Assembly (NCBI GenBank): GCA_035551675.1 | Contig: DASZMV010000093.1 | Location: 1-64,000 of the forward strand | Length of the DNA: 64,000 bases | Direction of reading: 5' to 3' | Source: JAFECT01 sp035551675 | Lineage (GTDB): Bacteria; Pseudomonadota; Alphaproteobacteria; Caulobacterales; Caulobacteraceae | Shown: positions 54,050 to 61,739 of the stretch, in pieces | Layout of the letters: each line of letters opens with the position of its first letter | Numbering within the stretch: position 1 is the stretch's first letter | The notes under the pieces: generated by a model | Databases searched by the model: none | Seen by the model: the letters and a program-made list of their open reading frames with translations, nothing else | What the model was told of the DNA's origin: nothing | Program-made: the position numbers and the translations under genes

Positions 54050-54375
54050 CGCCAAGTTCCTCGGGATTGGCTGGCTGATACCTGACTATTGCTCGACTGC
54101 TTTTAATTTGACGTGCAGAGGCGTGGTTAAACACGAATACACCTTAAGGTACGCGCGCGTTTATCCTCCATTATCCATAGTTCTCTTTGGAACTATGCCT
54201 ACCCAGCCCAAATCCCAGCCCAACAACAGTTGGAAGATCGACCACGCATCTGAGATGTCGCGCTCGATATCTACGAACTGCCTAATTCTGGGTGTGTCTC
54301 GTCGGTTCCGAGCCGATCTGGGCCAAGCCGTAATCGCGCGGCGTCGTGGCCGGCGCGCCACATCAAATGATCGCG
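54050..54375. promoter_or_regulatory. Promoter region of the reverse-strand SCPU-like gene
   Basis: A left half-site of the regulon motif, ATACCTG, lies at 54078, 29 bases before the start. An 8-bp inverted repeat (CATAGTTC / GAACTATG, 6-base loop) is at 54176-54197, and an ACCTTAAGGT palindrome sits nearby at about 54141. The rest up to the TadE stop contains no gene. Confidence 0.45.
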
Positions 54376-54771
54376 TCAGGGATAACAGGCCGAGGTCGAG
54401 ACCGGCACCGAGATGGTGTGCGAGCCGACGTTCATGGCGTAGGTGACGGTTCCCGTCACCGTGTGACCACAGCCGGTGGCGCTGTAGACGAAGCTCGGCG
54501 AAACGCTGGGCCCGGCATAATGGCTCGTGGCGTAGTTCTGGATCACAGCCGAGCTCGTGCACACCGTGGTCTGGATCGAGGCGCAGCGCGCGGCGGCCTC
54601 CGACGCATAGTGCATGCTGGAGACCGTGAACACCGCGTTCGCCGTGAACATGGCGCCGACCGTCAGCGCGATGAACGCCGGCACGACCATAGCGAATTCG
54701 AGCGCGGCGGCCCCGTCCTGGCGGCGGCGAAGCGCACGAAGCTTACCTAGCATGCGAACCAGAACGATCAT
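54376..54771 (-). CDS. TadE-like minor pseudopilin (set 2)
   Basis: 131 residues from ATG 54771, coupled by ATGA to the previous gene; ATG 54753 is an alternative. Leader ends RRRQDG, then AAALEFAMVVPAFIALTVGA. The mature part has Cys at EAAARCASI, TVCTSS, TGCGHT and TSACYP. It matches the set 1 protein at 38282-38683 in length and Cys placement. Confidence 0.87.
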   Translation of the reverse strand: MIVLVRMLGKLRALRRRQDGAAALEFAMVVPAFIALTVGAMFTANAVFTVSSMHYASEAAARCASIQTTVCTSSAVIQNYATSHYAGPSVSPSFVYSATGCGHTVTGTVTYAMNVGSHTISVPVSTSACYP

Positions 54772-55337
54772 CCGAGCCTCATGTAGGTGGTCTTGGTCAG
54801 GGTGGTCGCGAACGTGCTGGCGACAGTCACGCCCGGGAAGATCGGCGCATAGGTATAGGTCGTCTGGATCACGATGTAGTCCGCCGGCGCGGAGGTTCCG
54901 CCCACCGAGCTGCAGCTCGACGGCTTGCTCGACACCGCCGCCACATAAACCAGCGCTCCGGATGAGTTGACGCAGTAATAGCCCTCGGACGGATAGCCCG
55001 AAGCCAACGTTACGTGCGTCCCGAGCGAAGTCGCCTGCACGGCTTGGGTGACGGCCGTGCTCAGGCCCGAACAGGCGGTGGTAGCGGGAATGTGCGAGGT
55101 GTCGCAGGTCTTCCAGGCGGCCTGGGCGCCCATCTGCGAGGCGTTCTCGACCTCCATCTTCTTGAATGCATAGACGCCGACGTCCACCGCATTCAGCAGG
55201 CCGATCGACAGCGTGCCGGCGATCAGAGCGAATTCGATGGCGGCCAGACCCTTTTCTTCGCGTCCGAAAGAGCGCACGCGACCAGGGGGCCGCGCGCGCT
55301 TGATCTCTCGAACCAGACATTCGATCGCGCGTCTCAT
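54768..55337 (-). CDS. TadE-like minor pseudopilin (set 2, second)
   Basis: 189 residues from ATG 55337, with TAGGA eight to nine bases upstream; GTG 55343 is less likely. A long Arg-rich leader ends EEKG, then LAAIEFALIAGTLSIGLLNA. The region APIFPGVTVASTF and the Cys positions parallel the set 1 gene at 38683-39255, so the two sets are ancient duplicates of one module. Confidence 0.87.
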   Translation of the reverse strand: MRRAIECLVREIKRARPPGRVRSFGREEKGLAAIEFALIAGTLSIGLLNAVDVGVYAFKKMEVENASQMGAQAAWKTCDTSHIPATTACSGLSTAVTQAVQATSLGTHVTLASGYPSEGYYCVNSSGALVYVAAVSSKPSSCSSVGGTSAPADYIVIQTTYTYAPIFPGVTVASTFATTLTKTTYMRLG

Positions 55338-55347
55338 GAGCACGTTC

Positions 55348-56715
55348 CTAGTTCACCAGGCCGCCACGACCGCCGACCGTCGCGGTCGGCATCGACAGGC
55401 CCGCCTGAGGGCACTGACCCTCGTTCAGAATTTGTCCGGTGCCGTTCACGGTGATGTTGTCGACCACCAGGTCGAAGCATGAGGCGCCGTTGGACGACTT
55501 ATTCACGATACCGGAGAAGGTGACGCTCGAATGTGGCAGGTACACTAGGCCGGTGATGTCCCAAGTGGGGCTGTTGCCCGCGGCCGAGATGTCAACTCCA
55601 CTCGTCAGCGCCGGATCCTGATAGACCGCCACGCCCGACCAGGTTCCCGAGGTCGGCGCCTGAATGTCCAGCGTACCGCCGCCGGTGGGCGCATGCGTGT
55701 AGCTGCCGTTGTCGCCCGAGAAAACGATGGTGGCCTGAGAGCCGTTTGCCGTGGCGATGGTAAAGCCGTTGGTGTCCAACTGGCCGTTCTCGATCACTAG
55801 AACGGTCGGCGACGAGCCCGAATTGGTGATGGTCAGGTTGCTGGTGAGCTTCATGTCGCCGCAGACGGTGACCGTATTGCCCCAGCTCTTGGCCCCGCCG
55901 TACTGGTTCGTCGAGGCGATGCTTCCGTGTTTGTCCTCCTGCGGATAGGTGCTGCCGCAGGTGTTAGACGGAATGTTCGTCGCCAGGCTCGCGTAGGGAT
56001 CGGACACCACCGGCAGGCCATTCTCCGACGTCACCCCACAACCGGAGTTGGTGCCGTGAGCGTCGCCAAAGCCCGCGCCGAGGTCGTGACCGTTACAGGT
56101 CGAGCTGCTGTTCGACATGACGTTGCAACCGTTCAGGTTCGCGAACGGCACGCCGTTGGCCTGGATGCCGGTCGCGCCGCTCGAGGCCAAAGCAAGAATG
56201 CAATAGTTGCGCGTGCCGCCGGCCTGCTTAGCGACCGCGGTCGCCGTCAGCTGCTTGCCGAAGCCGCCATTGTATGTCCCGTCACCGTGGTAGCCGGCGA
56301 CCTGAGCCATGAACAGTGGGACCGTCTTGGTGATGGTCACGCTGTAGCAAGTGTTGCCCCCGCTCGGGCAGGCGGCCGCGTTCGAAGCGGCCACCGTGAC
56401 GCTGTTCGAGCCGTCGGCGAACCCATAGAGCGAGGCCACCGCCTTGGCTTCGGTCGCATAGGTGTTGGTGCCGTTGGTGGCCGCCGCGCTCGCCGCGGAG
56501 TCGGCGGCGTTCTGCATCGACCTCTGGGTCTGGTCCCAGTAGGAGGTTTCGAACCCGAGCGCGAAGATGCCGATCAGGACCGGCAGGATCAGCGCCGAGA
56601 TGATGGCGATGTTTCCGCGCCCGTCGCTCACGAAGGTGCGCGCTTTGCCAACCGCGTGACAGATCACGTCGCTCGCAAAACGGTTCGTCCAGAATTTCCA
56701 GCCGGCAGAGCGCAT
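55348..56715 (-). CDS. TadG-like protein with C-terminal beta-helix domain (copy C)
   Basis: 455 residues from ATG 56715, with a perfect GGAGG five bases upstream. The anchor GRGNIAIISALILPVLIGIF is followed by ETSYWDQTQRSMQNAADSAA. The beta-helix region (SPTVLVIENGQLDTNGF, TIVFSGDNGSY, WDITGLVYLPHSSVTFSG) and closing Cys segment are shared with copies A and B, but overall similarity is clearly lower. It heads set 2 (TadG-like, TadE, TadE). Confidence 0.87.
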   Translation of the reverse strand: MRSAGWKFWTNRFASDVICHAVGKARTFVSDGRGNIAIISALILPVLIGIFALGFETSYWDQTQRSMQNAADSAASAAATNGTNTYATEAKAVASLYGFADGSNSVTVAASNAAACPSGGNTCYSVTITKTVPLFMAQVAGYHGDGTYNGGFGKQLTATAVAKQAGGTRNYCILALASSGATGIQANGVPFANLNGCNVMSNSSSTCNGHDLGAGFGDAHGTNSGCGVTSENGLPVVSDPYASLATNIPSNTCGSTYPQEDKHGSIASTNQYGGAKSWGNTVTVCGDMKLTSNLTITNSGSSPTVLVIENGQLDTNGFTIATANGSQATIVFSGDNGSYTHAPTGGGTLDIQAPTSGTWSGVAVYQDPALTSGVDISAAGNSPTWDITGLVYLPHSSVTFSGIVNKSSNGASCFDLVVDNITVNGTGQILNEGQCPQAGLSMPTATVGGRGGLVN

Positions 56716-56787
56716 GGTCGCCTCCAAGCGGACGACGAGGTTTTCAATGATCGTTATTCTGCGCAGGACAGGCCTAACGAGCGTGTA

Positions 56788-56832
56788 ATACCTAGGGAAA
56801 ACAGCCGATTAATTATATCCAACATTAGGTAG
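56788..56832. promoter_or_regulatory. Two 18-bp regulon motifs between copy C and the tadE/tadG pair
   Basis: Plus strand 56788-56805 reads ATACCTA-GGGA-AAACAGC; its first 11 bases equal those of the site before the SCPU operon. Minus strand 56815-56832 reads CTACCTA-ATGT-TGGATAT, a good two-arm match. The first lies 73 bases before the copy C start. The remainder of 56716-57034 is AT-rich divergent promoter sequence without a gene. Confidence 0.62.
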
Positions 56833-57034
56833 CGCAAACCGTTGTACGGTAAAGGCAAAACCAGCGTTACGCGAGCCGCCGGAAACCCCGACGCGGCCTA
56901 GGCCTGGGCCTTCGGCGAGCGTTATTCGACACGCGAAAGATAATGGATCTTAACCGTCTATCTGCACCGGTTCTTAGCCGCGTTGCGCCATTCTCCGGTC
57001 AACATCTGACAGGTGGTCACAGGAACACGGGGCC

Positions 57035-57517
57035 ATGAAGCCAGCCAACCTCGGCGCCAGAATCGGCGCCGCTTTCAGTCTCAAACGCAGCTTCACGCGC
57101 GACGATTCCGGCGCCACCGCGGTGGAGTTCGCCCTGATCGTGCCGTTTCTGCTGATGCTCTGTGTCGGCACCTTCCAGTTCGGCATCACCATCAACAACT
57201 ATCTCGAGCTGACCGACGGCGTGCGCGCCGGCGGCCGCCAGTTCGCGATCAGCCGTTCCAGCGCGACCCCCTACAGCACCTCCGTCGCCCAGGTGAAGAG
57301 TTCGGCCGCCAACCTGACCGCCGCAAACGTGACGGTCACGACCAAGATCAACGGCACGGCCTGCGCCAGCGACGCGACCTGTTCGACCGCGCTCAACGCC
57401 GCCGCCGGCGGCACGGCCACGACCATCGCGACCTATCCCTGCAACCTCACGGTCATGGGCGTGAATTTCGCGCCCAGCTGCACCCTCACCTCCACAACCT
57501 CGGACATGATCGAATGA
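57035..57517 (+). CDS. tadE: TadE-like pseudopilin paired with vWA TadG
   Basis: 160 residues from ATG 57035. Leader ends TRDDSG, followed by ATAVEFALIVPFLLMLCVGT, with Glu at +5 as expected for a CpaA substrate. The mature domain is short with Cys in TACASDATCSTA, YPCNLT and PSCTLT. Its stop overlaps the next start as ATGA. This pair looks like the standard tadE/tadG unit of Tad loci. Confidence 0.92.
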   Translation: MKPANLGARIGAAFSLKRSFTRDDSGATAVEFALIVPFLLMLCVGTFQFGITINNYLELTDGVRAGGRQFAISRSSATPYSTSVAQVKSSAANLTAANVTVTTKINGTACASDATCSTALNAAAGGTATTIATYPCNLTVMGVNFAPSCTLTSTTSDMIE

Positions 57518-58854
57518 AACCGCATTCCCTGTTCGTTCGCGGCCGGTTCGGCCGCTTTCGCGCCGACGAGCGCGGCGCCACGGCCATCATCGTCGCCCTG
57601 ATGATGACCGCCATCATCGGCATGGTCGGTTTCGTCATCGACGTCGGCCACGTCATGACTGTCCAGCGCCAGCTGCAGGCCTCGACCGACTCGGCCGCCC
57701 TTGCCGGCGCCCAGGAGATCAACTGCTGCGCCACCGGCGGGACCGCGCTCACCACCGCCACGTCCTATGGCGCGGCCGTCGGTGAAAAGAACGCCATCGG
57801 CGGCGGCGTCACCGCCACCTGGGTCAGCGGCTATCCGCAGCTCAAGTGCCTGACCACCACCGGGGTCAGCTGCACCGGCTCGGACAGCGCCAACGCCATC
57901 GTGGTCAAGCAGCAGGCCGTGGTGCCCATGTGGTTCGCTCAGATCCTGGGCATCCACAATATGACCATCGCCGCGACTTCGACCGCGGGCGCCACCGGCG
58001 GTCCGCCCAAGTCGCTCGACATCGAGCTGGTGCTCGACACCACCGCCTCGATGAACACCGCCGACAGCAACTGCTCGATCAGGAACGCCACGCGGCTTCA
58101 GTGCGCGGAGGCGGGCGCCCAGTCGCTGTTGACGTCGCTTGGGCCGTCCGAGGACCAGGTCGGGATCATGACCTTCCCCGGCGTGCAGAACTCGACCCAG
58201 GCGGCCAAGGACTTCGACTGCAGCTCGTCGAACCCGACCATCGTCTCGTACAAGAACTCGCCCGACTACACGATCCTGGGTCTGGCCAAGGATTTCAAAA
58301 CCTCGGACAGCTCGAGCACGCTCAGCAGCTCCTCCAGCCTGGTGAAGGCGATGGGCGGCGGCGGTTCGGGCTGCAGCCAGGGCCTGAGCGCGGTAGGCGG
58401 CTACGGCACCTTCTACGGCGACGCCATCGCCGCGGCGCAGACCAACCTGACCTCGACCGGTCGCTCGGGCGTGCAAAAGGTGATCATCATGCTCAGCGAC
58501 GGCGACGCCAACGCCAGTTCGTCCGACATGCCCAGCGGCAAGTCCACCAACCAGTGCCACCAAGCCATCACCTCGGCCCAGAACGCAGCCAAGGCCGGGA
58601 CCTGGGTCTACACCATCGCCTACGGCGCCTCGAACTCGTCGTCCGGCAGCTGCTCGACCGACCAGACCAAGATCTCGGCCTGTTCGACCCTGTCGCAGAT
58701 GGCTTCGGACTCGAAGTTCTTCTACTCGGACAACTCCGGCGGCACCGGCGGCTGCAACTCCGGCTCCCAGTCCGCCTCGGAGCTGGTGTCGATCTTCAAG
58801 AGCATCGGCTCCTCGTTCGGCGCGCCGCGTCTGCTGCCCGACAATACGACCTGA
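57514..58854 (+). CDS. tadG: TadG-like protein with von Willebrand A domain
   Basis: 446 residues from ATG 57514, coupled to tadE. The anchor ERGATAIIVALMMTAIIGMV and the QRQLQASTDSAALAGAQE segment define the TadG N-terminus. A vWA domain begins near residue 170 with LDTTASMN (DxTxS, the MIDAS metal-binding motif) and continues with KVIIMLSDGDAN. Many Cys suggest disulphides. Probably a pilus-associated adhesin or minor pilin exposed at the surface. Confidence 0.92.
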   Translation: MKPHSLFVRGRFGRFRADERGATAIIVALMMTAIIGMVGFVIDVGHVMTVQRQLQASTDSAALAGAQEINCCATGGTALTTATSYGAAVGEKNAIGGGVTATWVSGYPQLKCLTTTGVSCTGSDSANAIVVKQQAVVPMWFAQILGIHNMTIAATSTAGATGGPPKSLDIELVLDTTASMNTADSNCSIRNATRLQCAEAGAQSLLTSLGPSEDQVGIMTFPGVQNSTQAAKDFDCSSSNPTIVSYKNSPDYTILGLAKDFKTSDSSSTLSSSSSLVKAMGGGGSGCSQGLSAVGGYGTFYGDAIAAAQTNLTSTGRSGVQKVIIMLSDGDANASSSDMPSGKSTNQCHQAITSAQNAAKAGTWVYTIAYGASNSSSGSCSTDQTKISACSTLSQMASDSKFFYSDNSGGTGGCNSGSQSASELVSIFKSIGSSFGAPRLLPDNTT

Positions 58855-58896
58855 CCCAAACGAGCTGACCCGCGGGCTCCACGACTCGCGACTCCG

Positions 58897-58931
58897 ACGC
58901 GCCGCTCCTGAAACCGGGGGCGGCGCGTTTG
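58897..58931 (+). terminator. Probable terminator after tadG
   Basis: ACGCGCCGC pairs with GCGGCGCGT across a 14-base loop that can pair further, followed by TTGTC. It lies 43 bases after the tadG stop. The T-tract is short. Confidence 0.6.
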
Positions 58932-59021
58932 TCATGCCCGATGAATCGCGTTTGGAAGCGGCGCAACATAGCGACCGGAAATCTCTACATATCAGCCAAT
59001 TGATCGCAAAAGACCGGCCGA

Positions 59022-59039
59022 CACCCTTAAATTGGGTAC
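59022..59039 (-). promoter_or_regulatory. 18-bp regulon motif before luxR 2
   Basis: On the minus strand GTACCCA-ATTT-AAGGGTG, 89 bases before the TTG start of luxR 2. The surrounding 58980-59060 is strongly AT-rich. Confidence 0.58.
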
Positions 59040-59127
59040 ATAAAAATATCAAAAATTAGGTCAATCCGTTGATTTGAAACACCATCGCTTTGTATGGTCC
59101 CGCTTAACGATAATCCGAGAGTTCAGA

Positions 59128-59706
59128 TTGGTTACGGACGATTCTCTCGAGTCGCAGGGGGCCGCGGACTGGGGCGGCCGCTGGCTCGACGCCCAGGGCA
59201 TGGCCGTCGTGGTGCTGTCGCGCGACCTGGCGGTTGTGTGGTCATCCCGCGCGGTGCAGGAGACCCTGTCGCCGGAAGGGCCCGTGATGCTGCGCGACGG
59301 CTATCTCGCGGGCGCCACGCGCGGCCACCAGAACCAGCTCGCCGGCCTGCTCGATCGCGCCGCCGTCGGCGCGGCCGCGGCGGATATGTTCGACCACGCC
59401 GAGCCCGAGCGGCGGCTGATCGTCAGCATCCGCGCCCTGGACGGCGCCATGATGCGCTTCGGCGCCTCGGTGCGGCGCGAACGGCGTGAGATCGTCCTGC
59501 CCGACCTCACCGGCGCCTTCGGCCTGACCAACGCCGAGCAGCTGATCGTCCGCCGCCTGATGCAGGGCTGGAGCGCCACTGACGTGGCCGACGACCTGGG
59601 TGCGGCGCTCCTCACTGTGCGCACCCACATCAAGCGCGCCTACGCCAAGCTCGGCGTCCATTCCAAGGAACAGCTGTTCGCCAAGCTGCTGGCGTTCGTC
59701 GGCTAG
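59128..59706 (+). CDS. LuxR/GerE-type transcription regulator 2
   Basis: 192 residues from TTG 59128, chosen because LVTDDSLESQ aligns with MTTDNTGRIE of regulator 1; a TTG at 59074 would add 18 residues. The N-domain (GMAVVVLSRDLAVVWSSRAV) and the GerE domain (FGLTNAEQLIVRRLMQG, TVRTHIKRAYAKLGVHSKEQ) are paralogous to regulator 1; the last ~25 residues are almost identical. The same DNA-binding helix suggests both bind the same site. Together the two genes flank the SCPU pilus and second minor-pilin region. Confidence 0.9.
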   Translation: MVTDDSLESQGAADWGGRWLDAQGMAVVVLSRDLAVVWSSRAVQETLSPEGPVMLRDGYLAGATRGHQNQLAGLLDRAAVGAAAADMFDHAEPERRLIVSIRALDGAMMRFGASVRRERREIVLPDLTGAFGLTNAEQLIVRRLMQGWSATDVADDLGAALLTVRTHIKRAYAKLGVHSKEQLFAKLLAFVG

Positions 59707-59727
59707 AGACTTAGCGACGGCGACGAA

Positions 59728-61368
59728 TCAGTGCGGCAGGCCGGGGATGCTGAACGGCAGACTGGGCATGTTCACGTGCGGCGCATCCGCGTGCTGGTCG
59801 GCGCTGCGTCCCGCGGCGAGATTGCAGTCGCGCGTGAGGGTCTCGTCACCGTAGTCGGCGCAGCGATGGAGCAGACTGTCCACCTCGCCGTCGCGACCCG
59901 CCTGGCGCGCCACCGCGATCTGCAGCGACATGAACGGCTTGTCGTCGTTGTCGAAGCGGCGGATGCCGGCGCGGATGATGTCGTCCGCCGGATCGTTCTC
60001 GCCGCGCCGCCAAAGCATGCGCACGTGGTCGACATAGCCCTGCACGCTCTGGTCCGGGTTCTGATGCGCCTGGCGGAACAAACGGTCGGCGGCGGCGCCG
60101 TCGCCCATGTCGTCGCGCAGCCGTGCAGACTCGTTGATCACCACGGGCGCGGCGCCGAAGCTCGTCTTCTGCGCCTGGGCGAGCGAGACGGTGGCCGTGG
60201 GATAGTCGCCCGCGGCGCGCGCCTTCATCGCCTGATAGACCGCCGCGACCGCGACCTTGGCCTGGGCGTATTCCGCCGTACCGCGCACCGAGGTCAGCCA
60301 GGCGGTCTGTTCATCGCGCAACGGCGCGCCCTGCGGATAGGCGTCGGTGGAATATTGCGCGATGCCTTTCTTGCGCTCCTCCGGCGCGCGGTGCTTGGGT
60401 TCGTCCTCGCTGGAGCGACCACGGCCCATGCCCTCGGCGAACGTTCCGGCTGCGCGGATCAGATTGCCGCGCAGATCCCGCGACGAGCCGCCGACCAGCG
60501 CCTGCACGCTGGAGGGATTGACGGCCGCACGCAGGTCCTTGTCGAACTGGGACTGCAGCTCTTGCGTCTCCTGTTCGCGCTTCACCGCATCCGCCTGAAT
60601 GGTGTCGAAGACCTTGGCCGAGCCCGTGTCCGCGGAATAGCCGGCGAGCGTCGCGAGGTCGTAACCCACGGCGTCCGCCTCGTCCTCTTCGGCCTGCGAA
60701 TGCTGCGGCTGGCCGGCGTTGAGGAAATGCAGCAGATCGTTGGTCGCGCTCGCCCTCTCCGCCGCAGTGGCGTTGAAGGCGCTGACGCCGTCGCCGCCGC
60801 TGCGCAAGCTCGCCGCGCCCGCCTGCGCGGCCGAACCCACCACATACAGCTCGCCGAGCCGGCTGGTCAGGCGCGCCTGCTTGGCCTCGCGCGCGCCCTT
60901 GGCGAAGTGGCCCAGCCGTATATGCCCCAGCTCGTGCCCCAGGATGAAGGCGATCTCATCGTCCGACTGCGCCTGATCGAGCAGACCGAACGCCACCACG
61001 ATCGAATTATCCGGCAACGAATAGGCGTTGTAGACGTCGAGCCCGATGACGTGCACCTGCGGCGGCGCCGCCTTGGCGTAGGGCCAGCCGGCGTCGAGCT
61101 TGGCGATCATCGCCGCGATCTTCGCCTCGGTCTGCGGCATGCGCAGGCGCGCCGACTGATAGCGGCCCTGGCTCAGCGCACCCGCGAGGCCCAGCGACCC
61201 GGACCCGCCGCCGCGGCCGACACCGAAATCGCGGTTCGCCACCTGCTTCAGAAACGGTCCGCGTTTGCCGGTGACCGTGAACGCGTCGCTTGCCGCGAAC
61301 GCGGTGTTGGAAACGAACGCGGCCAAGGCCGCGGCGCCCAGAACGGTGCTGCGACGCGACAGGCGCAT
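59728..61368 (-). CDS. Periplasmic M48-family metalloprotease with helical C-terminal half
   Basis: 546 residues from ATG 61368. A signal peptide ends NTAFAAS. The zinc motif HELGHIRLGH has His 145, Glu 146 and His 149, with the third ligand in EEDEADAVGYDLA. The C-terminal ~200 residues are helical, TPR-like repeats, as in BepA/YfgC-type proteases that monitor outer-membrane protein assembly. It lies two bases after the small secreted protein gene, in an operon with the CHASE2 gene. Confidence 0.9.
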   Translation of the reverse strand: MRLSRRSTVLGAAALAAFVSNTAFAASDAFTVTGKRGPFLKQVANRDFGVGRGGGSGSLGLAGALSQGRYQSARLRMPQTEAKIAAMIAKLDAGWPYAKAAPPQVHVIGLDVYNAYSLPDNSIVVAFGLLDQAQSDDEIAFILGHELGHIRLGHFAKGAREAKQARLTSRLGELYVVGSAAQAGAASLRSGGDGVSAFNATAAERASATNDLLHFLNAGQPQHSQAEEDEADAVGYDLATLAGYSADTGSAKVFDTIQADAVKREQETQELQSQFDKDLRAAVNPSSVQALVGGSSRDLRGNLIRAAGTFAEGMGRGRSSEDEPKHRAPEERKKGIAQYSTDAYPQGAPLRDEQTAWLTSVRGTAEYAQAKVAVAAVYQAMKARAAGDYPTATVSLAQAQKTSFGAAPVVINESARLRDDMGDGAAADRLFRQAHQNPDQSVQGYVDHVRMLWRRGENDPADDIIRAGIRRFDNDDKPFMSLQIAVARQAGRDGEVDSLLHRCADYGDETLTRDCNLAAGRSADQHADAPHVNMPSLPFSIPGLPH

Positions 61369-61370
61369 GA

Positions 61371-61739
61371 TCAATGCCCGCCGCAATCGGCCGCCGAGCC
61401 GATGCCCATGTTGCTGCCGGCATAGGCCGAGCCGCTGCCGCGCGAAGCGGTTTGCACTGGTTCGCACTTGGTCTGCAGGCCCTCGGTCTGCACGTCGAGA
61501 CCGCGCAGATAGACGGTCTTGCCCTTCACGCTGATGCCAATGCTCTTGCCCTTGCCGAGGCCGACGATGGCGGCGGGCAGGCGCACGTCCGACGCGTTCA
61601 GCGTGCCGGTCGGCTGACCGGCGGCGTCGAAGGTGTGCACGCTGGGGCGCAGGAACTTGGTGACGCGGCCGAGATCGCCGGCGAGCGCGGCGCTCGCGAC
61701 AGTGATGACAAACAGCGCGACGAGACTAGGTCTCCACAT
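61371..61739 (-). CDS. Small secreted protein of unknown function
   Basis: 122 residues from ATG 61739. A signal peptide ends ASAALAG. I do not recognise the mature domain. It is mostly beta-like (SIGISVKGKTVYLRGLDVQT) with one CEP and one ADCGG Cys near the end. It overlaps the CHASE2 gene by 14 bases upstream and sits two bases from the protease gene, so it likely works with them in the periplasm. Confidence 0.75.
   Translation of the reverse strand: MWRPSLVALFVITVASAALAGDLGRVTKFLRPSVHTFDAAGQPTGTLNASDVRLPAAIVGLGKGKSIGISVKGKTVYLRGLDVQTEGLQTKCEPVQTASRGSGSAYAGSNMGIGSAADCGGH

Noticed and set aside
57013..58868. Alternative frames overlapping tadE/tadG (613 and 340 codons)
   Set aside because: The 613-codon frame is simply an upstream, non-coding extension of tadG; its N-terminal part is out of frame with the clear tadE gene. 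The 340-codon frame is a shadow.
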